This document shows positions 10,125 to 18,304 of a stretch of DNA of 64,000 nt, piece after piece. Under the pieces are notes generated by a model. It saw nothing but the letters and a program-made list of their open reading frames with translations. It was not told the origin of the DNA and did not search any database. The number at the start of each line of letters is the position of its first letter. Within the stretch, counting starts at the first letter, position 1. The position numbers and the translations under genes are program-made. Origin of the DNA: Streptomyces caelestis (lineage in GTDB: Bacteria > Actinomycetota > Actinomycetes > Streptomycetales > Streptomycetaceae); the NCBI RefSeq assembly GCF_001279005.1, contig NZ_LGCN01000017.1:1-64000 (forward strand), written 5' to 3'.

Positions 10125-11395
10125 CGCGCGCCTCCTGAGGGGTCTTCGGGGGTGGGGTTCCCGGGGTCGCCTTCGGTCTCCGGGCGGGGCTCGGGGGCCG
10201 CGTCGGCATCGGCGTCGGGAGCCGCTTCGGCCTCGCGTGCCGGACCGGGGCCGGCCTCGGTGCCGGCCTCGGGCTCCGCCTCCGCCTCGGGTCGGGTGAA
10301 GGCCGGGCGGGCGTGGTGCCAGGGGGCGTCCGGGCTGCGGGGAGCGGCGGGAGGCCTTCGGTCCCGGCTGTCCTCGGTGGGCACGGGGGCGGACGCGTCG
10401 CCCGCTGCCGCGGGTTCGCCGGACGCTTCCGGAGCCCTCGATGCGGCGCGCCGGCTCGCGGACCCCTCGGACGCGGTGCGCGCCCGGCGGGGGCCGTCGG
10501 CCGCGGGAGTACCGGAACGCTGCGACGCCGACCCCTCGCTCGCGCTCCGCGCACGTCGTGCGGGGGCGGCGGTCGGCTCGGGGGACGCCTCCGCGGCCTG
10601 GCTCGCGGAACCCTCCGCCGCCGTGCGGGTGCGGCGGGGCGGGGCCGTGGGCCGGTCGGGGGCCTCCGGGGCGGCCGACTGGCTCGCCGAGCCCTCCGCC
10701 GCCGTGCGGGTGCGGCGCGGGCGGTCTCCTGCCGCTCCTGCCGCTCCTGCCGCTCGTGTCGCGCCTGCCGCCGTCCGGCCCGCGCCCCGGGCCGGGCGGG
10801 CCGGGGCCGGGGGGAGCCGGCCCTTGAGAGGGCCCCATTCGTTCGGGTCGGGGACGCCGGGGGGAAGCATCTGGCGGCGCTTGGGGCCGCCGTGCGCCGC
10901 GCCCGCCGCGGGCTCCCCGGGTTCCTTGGCGCCGGGCCAGGCCTTGGCGACCCGGGCCGCGAGGACGAAGTCCTTGCGCAGGGGGTGGCCCTCGAAGTCG
11001 TCCGGCAGGAGGAGGTGGTCCAGGCCCGGGTGGCCCGTGAAGTCGACGCCGAACATCTCGTGCGTCTCGCGTTCGTGCCAGGCCGCGCCCGCGTAGACGT
11101 CCACCGCGGAGGGCAGCACCGGGGCCTCGTGCGGCACCGTGGTGCGCAGCAGCAGGCGCCGTACCGGGGCCAGGGCGGCGACGTGCGCCGTGACGCGGAA
11201 CCCGGCGCCGGGTTCGTCGACCGCGCTCAGCCAGTCGAAGAAGGTGCAGCCGACCCGGTCGCGCGCGGCCTCCAGCGCGGTGATCCAGGAGGCGGGCGGT
11301 ACGTCGACGGTCAGGACGCCGTACGACTCCTCCGCCGTGGCCCCCGGCCCGAACAGCTCCTCGGCGCCGGCGGGGAGCCAGCCGGCCGCGGTCAT
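10121..11395 (-). CDS. nuoC: Complex I subunit C, second copy, with long repeat-bearing tail
   Basis: A 424-residue protein whose first 190 residues are a NuoC (30-kDa) subunit: [20 protein letters not shown] and [16 protein letters not shown] are the family signature at about residues 106-143. After PNEWGPLKG comes a low-complexity region of about 230 residues with no NuoD-like motif. It holds four copies of a 14-residue unit, [14 protein letters not shown] or close variants, at about residues 226, 253, 279 and 302, then an acidic Pro/Glu/Ala stretch. The reading frame is fixed at both ends by ATGA and GTGA overlaps with nuoB2 and nuoH2, so the tail is real coding sequence. Its role is unknown. 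Confidence 0.9.
   Translation of the reverse strand: MTAAGWLPAGAEELFGPGATAEESYGVLTVDVPPASWITALEAARDRVGCTFFDWLSAVDEPGAGFRVTAHVAALAPVRRLLLRTTVPHEAPVLPSAVDVYAGAAWHERETHEMFGVDFTGHPGLDHLLLPDDFEGHPLRKDFVLAARVAKAWPGAKEPGEPAAGAAHGGPKRRQMLPPGVPDPNEWGPLKGRLPPAPARPARGAGRTAAGATRAAGAAGAAGDRPRRTRTAAEGSASQSAAPEAPDRPTAPPRRTRTAAEGSASQAAEASPEPTAAPARRARSASEGSASQRSGTPAADGPRRARTASEGSASRRAASRAPEASGEPAAAGDASAPVPTEDSRDRRPPAAPRSPDAPWHHARPAFTRPEAEAEPEAGTEAGPGPAREAEAAPDADADAAPEPRPETEGDPGNPTPEDPSGGAR
10451..10720 (-). repeat. Four coding repeats in the NuoC2 tail
   Basis: Four 14-residue units of the form (P/A)RR(T/A)R(T/S)A(A/S)EGSAS(Q/R) start 27, 26 and 23 codons apart, separated by Pro/Ala-rich spacers. At DNA level the first two copies are nearly identical, with a shared run around GCCGCCGTGCGGGTGCGGCG (minus-strand coding), which points to recent duplication or slippage. 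Arg clusters next to Ser/Thr would suit kinase-dependent modification, but this is a guess. Confidence 0.85.
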
Positions 11396-12006
11396 CGGCC
11401 CTCCCCCTCACCGGACGGCGCCGGCGGCCGGACCGGCCCGCTCCGCAGCGCCGCCGCGGACGGCCGCGCGCCGCCGCCGGATCCGTACCGCTCCCCCAGC
11501 GACTCCCGTGCGATCTTCTCCTGGAGCTTCAGGATCCCCTGGAGCAGCGCCTCGGGCCGGGGCGGGCAGCCGGGGACGTAGACGTCGACCGGGATGATCT
11601 GGTCCACGCCCTTGGTGACGGAGTAGGAGTCCCAGTACGGGCCGCCGCAGTTGCTGCACGCGCCGAAGGAGATGACGTACTTGGGCTCGGGCATCTGCTC
11701 GTACAGGCGCTTCACCGCGGGCGCCATCTTGTCCGTGACCGTGCCGGAGACGACCATCAGGTCGGCCTGGCGCGGTCCGGGCGCGAAGGGGATGACGCCG
11801 AGGCGGATGAAGTCGTGGCGGGCCATCGACGCGGCGATGAACTCGATCGCGCAGCAGGCGAGGCCGAAGTTGAAGACCCACAGCGAGTAGCGGCGGCCCC
11901 AGTTGAGGACCACCTTCATCGGCTCGGGGGCGAGCCGGGCGAGCGCGCCGAGCCGCTTCGGTTCCGGGAGCAGGACGGGCTCGGGGGCGGCGGGGTTCAC
12001 GTCCAT
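11392..12006 (-). CDS. nuoB: Complex I iron-sulphur subunit B, second copy
   Basis: A 204-residue NuoB/PSST subunit that holds the terminal [4Fe-4S] cluster N2. Ligands are visible as the Cys51-Cys52 pair (GLACCAIEF), Cys117 (GACSNCGG) and Cys147 (VPGCPPRPE), with spacing close to the family. [24 protein letters not shown] is the usual conserved segment. The start ATG lies 10 bases inside the end of nuoA2 (ATGGACGTGA), showing tight translational coupling. An Arg/Pro/Gly-rich tail follows the domain. With NuoC2 and NuoI2 it would form a connecting arm lacking only NuoD. Confidence 0.94.
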   Translation of the reverse strand: MDVNPAAPEPVLLPEPKRLGALARLAPEPMKVVLNWGRRYSLWVFNFGLACCAIEFIAASMARHDFIRLGVIPFAPGPRQADLMVVSGTVTDKMAPAVKRLYEQMPEPKYVISFGACSNCGGPYWDSYSVTKGVDQIIPVDVYVPGCPPRPEALLQGILKLQEKIARESLGERYGSGGGARPSAAALRSGPVRPPAPSGEGEGR

Positions 12007-12389
12007 GTCAGGACGCCCTTCTTGTATGCGTACAGCAGTCCCACGGCGAGGAAGCCGAGGAAGACGAACATCTCCACGAGGGTGGTCGCGCCGTAGCCGT
12101 CGGCGGCGAAGACGGTCGCCCAGGGGAAGAGGAAGATCGAGTCGACGGCGAAGATCACGTAGAGGAAGGCGTAGACGTAGTAGCGGACCTGGGTGTGGGC
12201 CCAGCCCTCGCCGACGGGGTCGACTCCGCACTCGTACGTCAGGAGCTTCTCGGGCGTGGGGACCACCGGCCGCAGCAGGCGTCCCGCCCCGAAGGCGACG
12301 GCGACGAACAGCAGGCCGACGACGGCGAGCAGTCCGACGACCGAGTAGGACTGGAAGTAGTCCGCCGCGACGACGGTCGTTTCCCGCAC
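11997..12389 (-). CDS. nuoA: Complex I subunit A, second copy, first gene of the operon
   Basis: A 130-residue NuoA/ND3 subunit with three membrane helices. The conserved loop is clear as [19 protein letters not shown], including the Cys used as a marker of the active/deactive transition in other organisms, and [22 protein letters not shown] (helix 2) follows. Start GTG at 12389; no strong ribosome site is visible just upstream. It heads a ten-gene operon (A, B, C, H, I, J, K, L, M, N) with almost every junction overlapping. The complete-type operon at the right end of the window is separate. Confidence 0.93.
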   Translation of the reverse strand: MRETTVVAADYFQSYSVVGLLAVVGLLFVAVAFGAGRLLRPVVPTPEKLLTYECGVDPVGEGWAHTQVRYYVYAFLYVIFAVDSIFLFPWATVFAADGYGATTLVEMFVFLGFLAVGLLYAYKKGVLTWT

Positions 12390-12619
12390 GTCCGCCCCTC
12401 ACTCCCTTGATCGGCGCCCTGACCCGTGTCTGTGCCGTGCCCGTGATCCGTACCGGTGAACGTCACGGTTCGGCGATCCGTACGCACGGGAGTCTAGGCC
12501 CTCATAAATGCACCGTAAGCAGCCCGTCATCGCTCGGCATGCGGGGGTGGGGTTTTCCTCAGTGCGTCCTGGCGGTCCGCCTCATGGCGCGGGCCCCCGG
12601 TTCCGGGCACGCTGGGCCC
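12390..12619. promoter_or_regulatory. Divergent promoter region between nuoA2 and the first kinase
   Basis: A 230-base gap between divergent genes that must hold promoters for both the second nuo operon and the kinase gene. It contains a short less GC-rich stretch around TAGGCCCTCATAAATGCACC (about 12494-12513). I cannot assign -35/-10 boxes with confidence. Confidence 0.45.
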
Positions 12620-13894
12620 ATGACCGAACCTTTCCCGAGTCCGGGCACGCCCGTGACGGCAGTCGCGGAACCGGCCGACCGCGGCGACCGCCCGCCACCG
12701 GCCCGCTTCGCGTACGACGTGCACACCTGGAAGGAGGTCGCCCACCTCCTGGCGAACCTGCCGGCGTCGCTGGCCGGCTTCGTCTACACGGTGACCATGC
12801 TGTCCACCGGCGCCGGGCTGACCGTGACGGTGATCGGGTTCCCGCTGCTCGCGCTCGGGCTGATGGGCTCCCGGCTGCTGGGCAGGATGGAGCGGGCGCG
12901 GGCGAGGAAGCTGCTCGGGGTGCGGGTGGAGGAGCCGAGCCGGCTGCCGTGGGGCGGCGGCACCGGAGGGTTCTGGCAGTCGCTGTGGATGGCGCTGCGG
13001 GACCCGGTGGGCTGGCGCACGGTGCTGTACGCGCTGATACGGCTGCCGTGGGGCGTCCTCACCTTCACCGTCACGCTGACCGGTCTGTTCGTGCTGTGGC
13101 CGGTGCTGCCGTTCGTCGTGCGGGGCCTGGCCAACGCCGACCGGGCGATGGTGCGCGGTCTGCTGTCGCCCTCCGACGAACTGGAGCGGCGCATCGCCGA
13201 GCTGGAGTCCGACCGGGGCGTGGTGGTCGACACGGCGGCGGCGGACCTGCGGCGCATCGAGCGCGATCTGCACGACGGGGCGCAGGCCCGGCTGGTCAAT
13301 CTGGCGATGGGTCTGGGCCTGGCCAAGGAGAAGCTGCTGGAGGATCCCGACGCCGCGGCCTCGATGGTCGAGGAGGCGCACGGCGAGGTGAAGCTGGCGT
13401 TGCAGGAGCTGCGGGACCTGGCCCGCGGCATCCATCCGGCGGTGCTGACCGACCGGGGCCTGGACGCCGCGCTGTCCTCGGTCGCCTCGCGGTGCACGGT
13501 GCCGGTGCGGGTGACGGTCGACCTCGACGAGCGGCCGGCCGCCGCCATCGAGGGCATCGCCTACTTCACCGTCTCGGAGCTGCTGCAGAACATCAGCAAG
13601 CACAGCCGGGCCCGGTCGGCCTCGGTGGAGGTGTGGCGGTCGGAGGGCCGGCTGCTCGTCCAGGTGTGGGACGACGGGCGCGGGGGCGCGAGCCTGGACG
13701 GCGGGACGGGCATGCGGGGGCTCGCCGACCGGATGGGCGCGGTGGACGGGCTGTTCGTCGTGGACTCGCCGGAGGGCGGTCCGACGACGGTGACGGCGGA
13801 GCTGCCGTGGCGCGACCGTTCCGGCGCCCTGGCCGGGGACACGGGCAGGGCCGGGAGGACGGCCGAGAAGGCGTCCGTCCGCGGCCGGGGGTAG
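12620..13894 (+). CDS. Sensor histidine kinase, first of a tandem pair
   Basis: A 424-residue membrane kinase of the DesK/NarX-like (HisKA_3) type. Residues about 45-175 are a sensor domain with four hydrophobic segments (two hairpins); the dimerisation helix has RRIERDLHDGAQARLVNLAM with the phospho-acceptor His218; the ATPase domain has ELLQNISKHSRA (N box), WDDGRGG and GTGMRGLADRM. The ATG at 12620 was chosen because the N-terminus then matches the start of the second kinase; no good ribosome site is seen, and an in-frame ATG lies 12 codons upstream. Kinases of this type phosphorylate LuxR-class regulators, and one is encoded at 15583. The stimulus is unknown; the adjacent nuo and kor genes make a redox or membrane signal plausible. 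Confidence 0.9.
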   Translation: MTEPFPSPGTPVTAVAEPADRGDRPPPARFAYDVHTWKEVAHLLANLPASLAGFVYTVTMLSTGAGLTVTVIGFPLLALGLMGSRLLGRMERARARKLLGVRVEEPSRLPWGGGTGGFWQSLWMALRDPVGWRTVLYALIRLPWGVLTFTVTLTGLFVLWPVLPFVVRGLANADRAMVRGLLSPSDELERRIAELESDRGVVVDTAAADLRRIERDLHDGAQARLVNLAMGLGLAKEKLLEDPDAAASMVEEAHGEVKLALQELRDLARGIHPAVLTDRGLDAALSSVASRCTVPVRVTVDLDERPAAAIEGIAYFTVSELLQNISKHSRARSASVEVWRSEGRLLVQVWDDGRGGASLDGGTGMRGLADRMGAVDGLFVVDSPEGGPTTVTAELPWRDRSGALAGDTGRAGRTAEKASVRGRG

Positions 13895-14003
13895 GGAAAA
13901 CCCCCGCCCGGGACTGCGACGGCCTCCATGGTCCGCCGGCCTGCGGCCAAGGAGTCTGGAGGTACGACAGCACAGCCGCCGGACGAGGAGAAGGACGAAG
14001 CCG

Positions 14004-15368
14004 ATGGCCACGGACTACGGACAGGGCTACGGGCTCCCCACGGAGCCCGGACACCCCGGGCACGCCGAGGGACGGCGGCACCGGCTGCCGGCCGCGCTGC
14101 GGGCGCCGGTCGAGGGACGCGCCTGGCGCGAGCTGGGATACGTGCTGCTGAGCCTGCCGATCAGCATCCTGCTGTTCACCTACGCGGTCACGATGGTGTC
14201 GCTGGGGGCGGGCCTGCTGGTGACGTTCCTCGGTGTCCCGGTGCTGGCGGCGGCGCTCGCCGGCTGCCGCGGGTTCGGGGCGGTGGAGCGGGCGCGGGCG
14301 CGGGGGCTGCTGGGTCTGGAGGTGGCCGAGCCGGAGCCGCTGCGGATGCGGCGGCAGGGGTTCATGGCGTGGATCGGGGCCGTGCTCAAGAGCGGCGCCT
14401 CCTGGCGGGCCCTGCTGTACGCGGTGCTGCGGCTGCCGTGGGCGGTGCTCTCCTTCGTCGTCGGCGTGACCGTCTGGACGGTGGGCTGGTCACTGCTGAC
14501 GTATCCGCTGTGGTCCTGGGTCCTCCCGATGCACGCCGGGCAGGACGGCATACAGCTGTACGGCGACGAGCACCGCCAGATCTATCTGGACAACCCGTTC
14601 GAGATCGCGGTGACCGCGGGGGTGGGTCTGCTGTTCACCCTCGCCACGCCGTGGATCGTGCGGGCGCTGACGATGGTGGACCGGGTGATGGTGCACGGGC
14701 TGCTGGGACCGTCGCGGCTGGTCACGCGGGTGGTGGAGCTGGAGTCGGACCGCGGGGTCGTGGTGGACACGGCGGCGGCGGACCTGCGGCGCATCGAGCG
14801 CGATCTGCACGACGGGGCGCAGGCCCGGCTGGTGGCCCTGGCCATGGATCTGGGGCTGGCGAAGGAGAAGCTGCGGGAGGATCCGCGGGTCGCGGCGCGG
14901 ATGGTGGACGAGGCGCACGGCGAGGTGAAGACGGCGCTGCAGGAGCTGCGGGACCTGGCCCGCGGCATCCATCCGGCGGTGCTGACCGACCGGGGTCTGG
15001 ACGCCGCGCTGTCCTCGGTCGCCTCGCGGTGCACGGTGCCGGTGCAGGTGGAGGTGGACCTGGCGGAGCGGCCCGCGCCGGCCATCGAGGGCATCGCCTA
15101 CTTCACCGTCTCGGAGCTGCTGCAGAACGTCGGCAAGCACGCGCGGGCGACCTGGGCGGCCGTGGAGGTGTGGCGGACGGAGAACCGGCTGATGCTCCAG
15201 GTCGTGGACGACGGCGTGGGCGGCGCCGAGGTGTCCGAGGGTTCCGGACTGGCCGGGCTGGCGGAGCGGCTGGACGCGGTGGACGGGATCCTGGTGGTGG
15301 ACTCGCCGGCGGGCGGTCCGACGCGGGTGACCGCCGAACTGCCGTGGCGGGAGGAGCGGGCGCGGTGA
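14004..15368 (+). CDS. Sensor histidine kinase, second of the pair
   Basis: A 454-residue paralogue of the preceding kinase, with a good ribosome site (AGGAGAAGGAC) ahead of the ATG. The four-helix sensor domain (about residues 45-225) carries an insertion between the last two helices (about 176-200, GQDGIQLYGDEHRQIYLD) absent from the first kinase, so it may sense something else. His269 lies in RRIERDLHDGAQARLVALAM, and ELLQNVGKHARA, DDGVGG and GSGLAGLAERL form the ATPase domain. The catalytic half is almost identical to that of the first kinase at DNA level, but the sensor half is not. Both kinases probably act on the regulator encoded downstream. Confidence 0.9.
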   Translation: MATDYGQGYGLPTEPGHPGHAEGRRHRLPAALRAPVEGRAWRELGYVLLSLPISILLFTYAVTMVSLGAGLLVTFLGVPVLAAALAGCRGFGAVERARARGLLGLEVAEPEPLRMRRQGFMAWIGAVLKSGASWRALLYAVLRLPWAVLSFVVGVTVWTVGWSLLTYPLWSWVLPMHAGQDGIQLYGDEHRQIYLDNPFEIAVTAGVGLLFTLATPWIVRALTMVDRVMVHGLLGPSRLVTRVVELESDRGVVVDTAAADLRRIERDLHDGAQARLVALAMDLGLAKEKLREDPRVAARMVDEAHGEVKTALQELRDLARGIHPAVLTDRGLDAALSSVASRCTVPVQVEVDLAERPAPAIEGIAYFTVSELLQNVGKHARATWAAVEVWRTENRLMLQVVDDGVGGAEVSEGSGLAGLAERLDAVDGILVVDSPAGGPTRVTAELPWREERAR

Positions 15369-15410
15369 GGACGGGCTGAGACCGGCGGGCCGGCTTTTCG
15401 CCGGCGGAAC

Positions 15411-15451
15411 CGGAGGGCGGGTGCGGGCCACGGGCCCGCACCCGCCCTCCG
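15411..15451 (+). terminator. Strong hairpin after the second kinase
   Basis: A perfect 19-bp stem (15411-15429 with 15433-15451) closed by a 3-base loop, in the 200-base gap between kinase 2 and the response regulator. A smaller hairpin, GCCGGC-TTTTC-GCCGGC, lies just upstream at about 15389-15405. Together they suggest the kinases and the regulator are not one simple transcript, or that read-through is limited. Confidence 0.7.
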
Positions 15452-15582
15452 TCGACGGCCCCCGATCGTGCGGCCCCGCCGCATCCCCTGCCGGATGCTG
15501 GAATGCTGGACCCGACGACCGGGCCCGCCACAGGGGTGGGCGCGGATCAGGGGCATGGGGGCAGAGGGACGTGGAGGACAGG

Positions 15583-16242
15583 GTGCGGGTGGTCATCGCC
15601 GAGGATTCGGTGCTGCTGCGGGAGGGCCTGACCCGGCTGCTGACCGACCGTGGGCACGAGGTCGTGGCCGGTGTCGGTGACGGTGAGGCGTTGATCAAGA
15701 CCATCACCGAGCTGGACGGGGAGAACCTGCTCCCGGACGTCGTGGTGGCCGACGTGCGGATGCCGCCGACGCACACGGACGAGGGGGTGCGGGCCGCGGT
15801 GCAGCTGCGCAGGACGCATCCGGGCGTCGGGGTGCTGGTGCTGTCGCAGTACGTGGAGGAGCGCTACGCCACGGAGCTGCTCGCGGGTTCCAGCCGTGGC
15901 GTCGGTTACCTGCTCAAGGACCGGGTGGCCGAGGTCCGCGAGTTCGTGGACGCGGTGGTGCGCGTGGCCCGGGGCGGCACGGCCCTGGATCCCGAGGTGG
16001 TCGCGCAGCTGCTGGGGCGCAGCCGTAAGCAGGACGTGCTCGCGGGGCTCACCCCGCGTGAGCGGGAGGTCCTGGGGCTGATGGCGGAGGGCCGGACGAA
16101 CTCGGCGATCGCCAGGCAGCTGGTGGTCAGCGACGGCGCCGTGGAGAAGCACGTCAGCAACATCTTCCTGAAGCTGGGGCTGTCCCCGAGCGACGGCGAT
16201 CACCGGCGGGTGCTGGCCGTCCTCACCTATCTCAACTCCTGA
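15583..16242 (+). CDS. LuxR/NarL-type response regulator
   Basis: A 219-residue regulator. The receiver domain begins RVVIAEDSVLLREGL with the acidic pair at Glu7/Asp8, phospho-acceptor Asp57 in VVADVRMP, and the conserved Lys in GYLLKDRV. The C-terminal LuxR helix-turn-helix is LTPREREVLGLMAEGRTNSAI to VEKHVSNIFLKLGL. The GTG at 15583 was chosen because GGAGGA lies four bases before it; a GTG four codons upstream (15571, giving VEDRVRV) is the main alternative but has a poorly placed ribosome site. It follows two paralogous kinases and is the only response regulator in the window, so it is their likely partner. Targets are unknown. Confidence 0.92.
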   Translation: MRVVIAEDSVLLREGLTRLLTDRGHEVVAGVGDGEALIKTITELDGENLLPDVVVADVRMPPTHTDEGVRAAVQLRRTHPGVGVLVLSQYVEERYATELLAGSSRGVGYLLKDRVAEVREFVDAVVRVARGGTALDPEVVAQLLGRSRKQDVLAGLTPREREVLGLMAEGRTNSAIARQLVVSDGAVEKHVSNIFLKLGLSPSDGDHRRVLAVLTYLNS

Positions 16243-16375
16243 GCGGGGACGGCTCGACGTCGTGTCCATCATGCGAATGACCCGAGGAAGGCGGCCCTTA
16301 CGGACGTAGGGTTTATGCGGGGAAGGCCTGCGGGAAGGCCGTCCCGGACAGCCGCCCTCGAGGAGGTCCAGTTCA

Positions 16376-18304
16376 GTGACCAGTCAGGTCAGCAGCACAG
16401 CGGAGCAGGCCGACGGAGCAGTCGTAGGGGAACAGCGCACAGCGGCGGGGGCGAAGGACGTCCGCCGGCTCGACCGAGTGATCATCAGGTTCGCGGGGGA
16501 CTCGGGTGACGGTATGCAGCTCACCGGTGACCGTTTCACCTCGGAGACCGCGTCGTTCGGCAACGACCTCTCCACGCTGCCGAACTTCCCGGCCGAGATC
16601 CGCGCGCCCGCCGGCACCCTGCCCGGCGTGTCGTCCTTCCAGCTCCACTTCGCCGACCACGACATCCTCACCCCCGGCGACGCGCCGAACGTGCTGGTGG
16701 CGATGAACCCGGCGGCGCTGAAGGCCAACCTCGGGGATCTGCCGCGCGGGGCGGAAATCATCGTCAACACGGACGAGTTCACCAAGCGGGCGATGCAGAA
16801 GGTCGGCTACGACAGCAGTCCGCTGGAGGACGGCTCGCTGGACGGCTACAGCCTGCATCCGGTGCCGCTGACCACGCTGACCGTGGAGGCGCTGGGGGAG
16901 TTCGACCTCACCCGCAAGGAGGCCGAGCGCAGCAAGAACATGTTCGCCCTCGGGCTGCTGAGCTGGATGTACCACCGGCCCACCGAGGGCACGGAGAGAT
17001 TCCTGCGGTCGAAGTTCGCCAAGAAGCCCGAGATCGCCGCCGCCAACATCGCGGCCTACCGGGCGGGGTGGAACTTCGGCGAGACGACGGAGGACTTCGC
17101 GGTCTCCTACGAGGTGGCCCCGGCGGCGAAGGCGTTCCCGCCCGGCGTCTACCGCAACATCTCCGGGAACCTGGCCCTGTCCTACGGCCTGATCGCCGCG
17201 TCCCGCCAGGCGGACCTGCCGCTCTACCTCGGCTCCTACCCGATCACCCCGGCCTCGGACATCCTGCACGAGCTGAGCCGGCACAAGAACTTCGGCGTGC
17301 GGACCTTCCAGGCGGAGGACGAGATCGCCGGCATCGGCGCGGCGCTGGGGGCGGCCTTCGGCGGTTCGCTCGCGGTCACCACCACGTCCGGGCCGGGTGT
17401 GGCGCTGAAGTCCGAGACGATCGGGCTCGCCGTCTCGCTGGAGCTGCCGCTGCTGATCGTGGACATCCAGCGCGGCGGCCCCTCCACCGGTCTGCCGACC
17501 AAGACCGAGCAGGCGGACCTGCTGCAGGCGATGTACGGCCGCAACGGCGAGGCGCCGGTCCCGGTGGTCGCGCCCCGCACTCCGGCCGACTGCTTCGACG
17601 CCGCGCTGGAGGCGGCCCGTATCGCCCTCGCCTACCGCACGCCGGTGTTCCTGCTCTCGGACGGCTACCTCGCCAACGGCAGCGAGCCCTGGCGCGTCCC
17701 TGACCTCCAGGAGCTGCCGGACCTGACCGTGCGGTTCGCGCAGGGGCCGAACCACGCGCTGGACGACGGCACCGAGGTGTTCTGGCCGTACAAGCGGGAC
17801 CCGCGGACCCTGGCCCGCCCCTGGGCGATCCCCGGCACCCCGGGTCTGGAGCACCGCATCGGCGGCATCGAGAAGCAGGACGGCACGGGCAACATCTCCT
17901 ACGACCCCGCCAACCACGACTTCATGGTCCGCACCCGGCAGGCGAAGATCGACGGCATCGACGTCCCCGACGTCGAGGTCGACGACCCGGACGGGGCGAG
18001 GACCCTGGTGCTGGGCTGGGGGTCGACGTACGGGCCGATCACGGCCGCCGTGCGCCGTATCCGCAAGGAGGGCGGCCGGATCGCGCAGGCCCACCTGCGC
18101 CACCTCAACCCCTTCCCGCGCAACCTCGGCACGGTCCTCGAAAGGTACGGCAAGGTGGTGGTCCCGGAGATGAACCTGGGGCAGCTCGCCACCCTCATCC
18201 GGGCGAAGTACCTGGTGGACGCCCGCTCCCACAACCAGGTCAACGGCATGCCGTTCAAGGCGGAGCAGCTCGCCGCGGCGCTGAAGGAGGCCATCGATGA
18301 CTGA
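16376..18304 (+). CDS. korA: 2-oxoglutarate:ferredoxin oxidoreductase, alpha subunit
   Basis: A 642-residue fused gamma-alpha subunit. The N-terminal gamma domain begins VIIRFAGDSGDGMQLTGDRF (about residues 35-55); the alpha pyrimidine-binding domain contains GSYPITPASDILHELSRH and the catalytic-loop region VDIQRGGPSTGLPTKTEQAD; the C-terminal domain follows (LVLGWGSTYGP). With KorB it decarboxylates 2-oxoglutarate to succinyl-CoA and reduces ferredoxin. Start is GTG with GGAGGT ten bases before it. The gene ends inside the start of korB (8-base overlap), so the subunits are made together. In aerobic actinobacteria KorAB is an alternative to the 2-oxoglutarate dehydrogenase complex. A pyruvate preference cannot be excluded from sequence alone. 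Confidence 0.94.
   Translation: MTSQVSSTAEQADGAVVGEQRTAAGAKDVRRLDRVIIRFAGDSGDGMQLTGDRFTSETASFGNDLSTLPNFPAEIRAPAGTLPGVSSFQLHFADHDILTPGDAPNVLVAMNPAALKANLGDLPRGAEIIVNTDEFTKRAMQKVGYDSSPLEDGSLDGYSLHPVPLTTLTVEALGEFDLTRKEAERSKNMFALGLLSWMYHRPTEGTERFLRSKFAKKPEIAAANIAAYRAGWNFGETTEDFAVSYEVAPAAKAFPPGVYRNISGNLALSYGLIAASRQADLPLYLGSYPITPASDILHELSRHKNFGVRTFQAEDEIAGIGAALGAAFGGSLAVTTTSGPGVALKSETIGLAVSLELPLLIVDIQRGGPSTGLPTKTEQADLLQAMYGRNGEAPVPVVAPRTPADCFDAALEAARIALAYRTPVFLLSDGYLANGSEPWRVPDLQELPDLTVRFAQGPNHALDDGTEVFWPYKRDPRTLARPWAIPGTPGLEHRIGGIEKQDGTGNISYDPANHDFMVRTRQAKIDGIDVPDVEVDDPDGARTLVLGWGSTYGPITAAVRRIRKEGGRIAQAHLRHLNPFPRNLGTVLERYGKVVVPEMNLGQLATLIRAKYLVDARSHNQVNGMPFKAEQLAAALKEAIDD

Noticed and set aside
10121..10830. 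Possible NuoC-NuoD fusion, because NuoC2 is long
   Set aside because: The extension contains only low-complexity sequence and short repeats; none of the NuoD motifs seen in the partial main copy at the right edge occur.
9357..11096. Long plus-strand open frames opposite the second nuo operon
   Set aside because: They mirror the nuo genes, whose proteins have clear family motifs, and are rich in Arg, Gly and Pro with no domain of their own. GC-rich DNA gives such shadows on both strands.
12508..14151. Alternative plus-strand frame through the first kinase
   Set aside because: It has an Ala/Gly/Arg bias and no motif, and the kinase frame has all histidine-kinase boxes.
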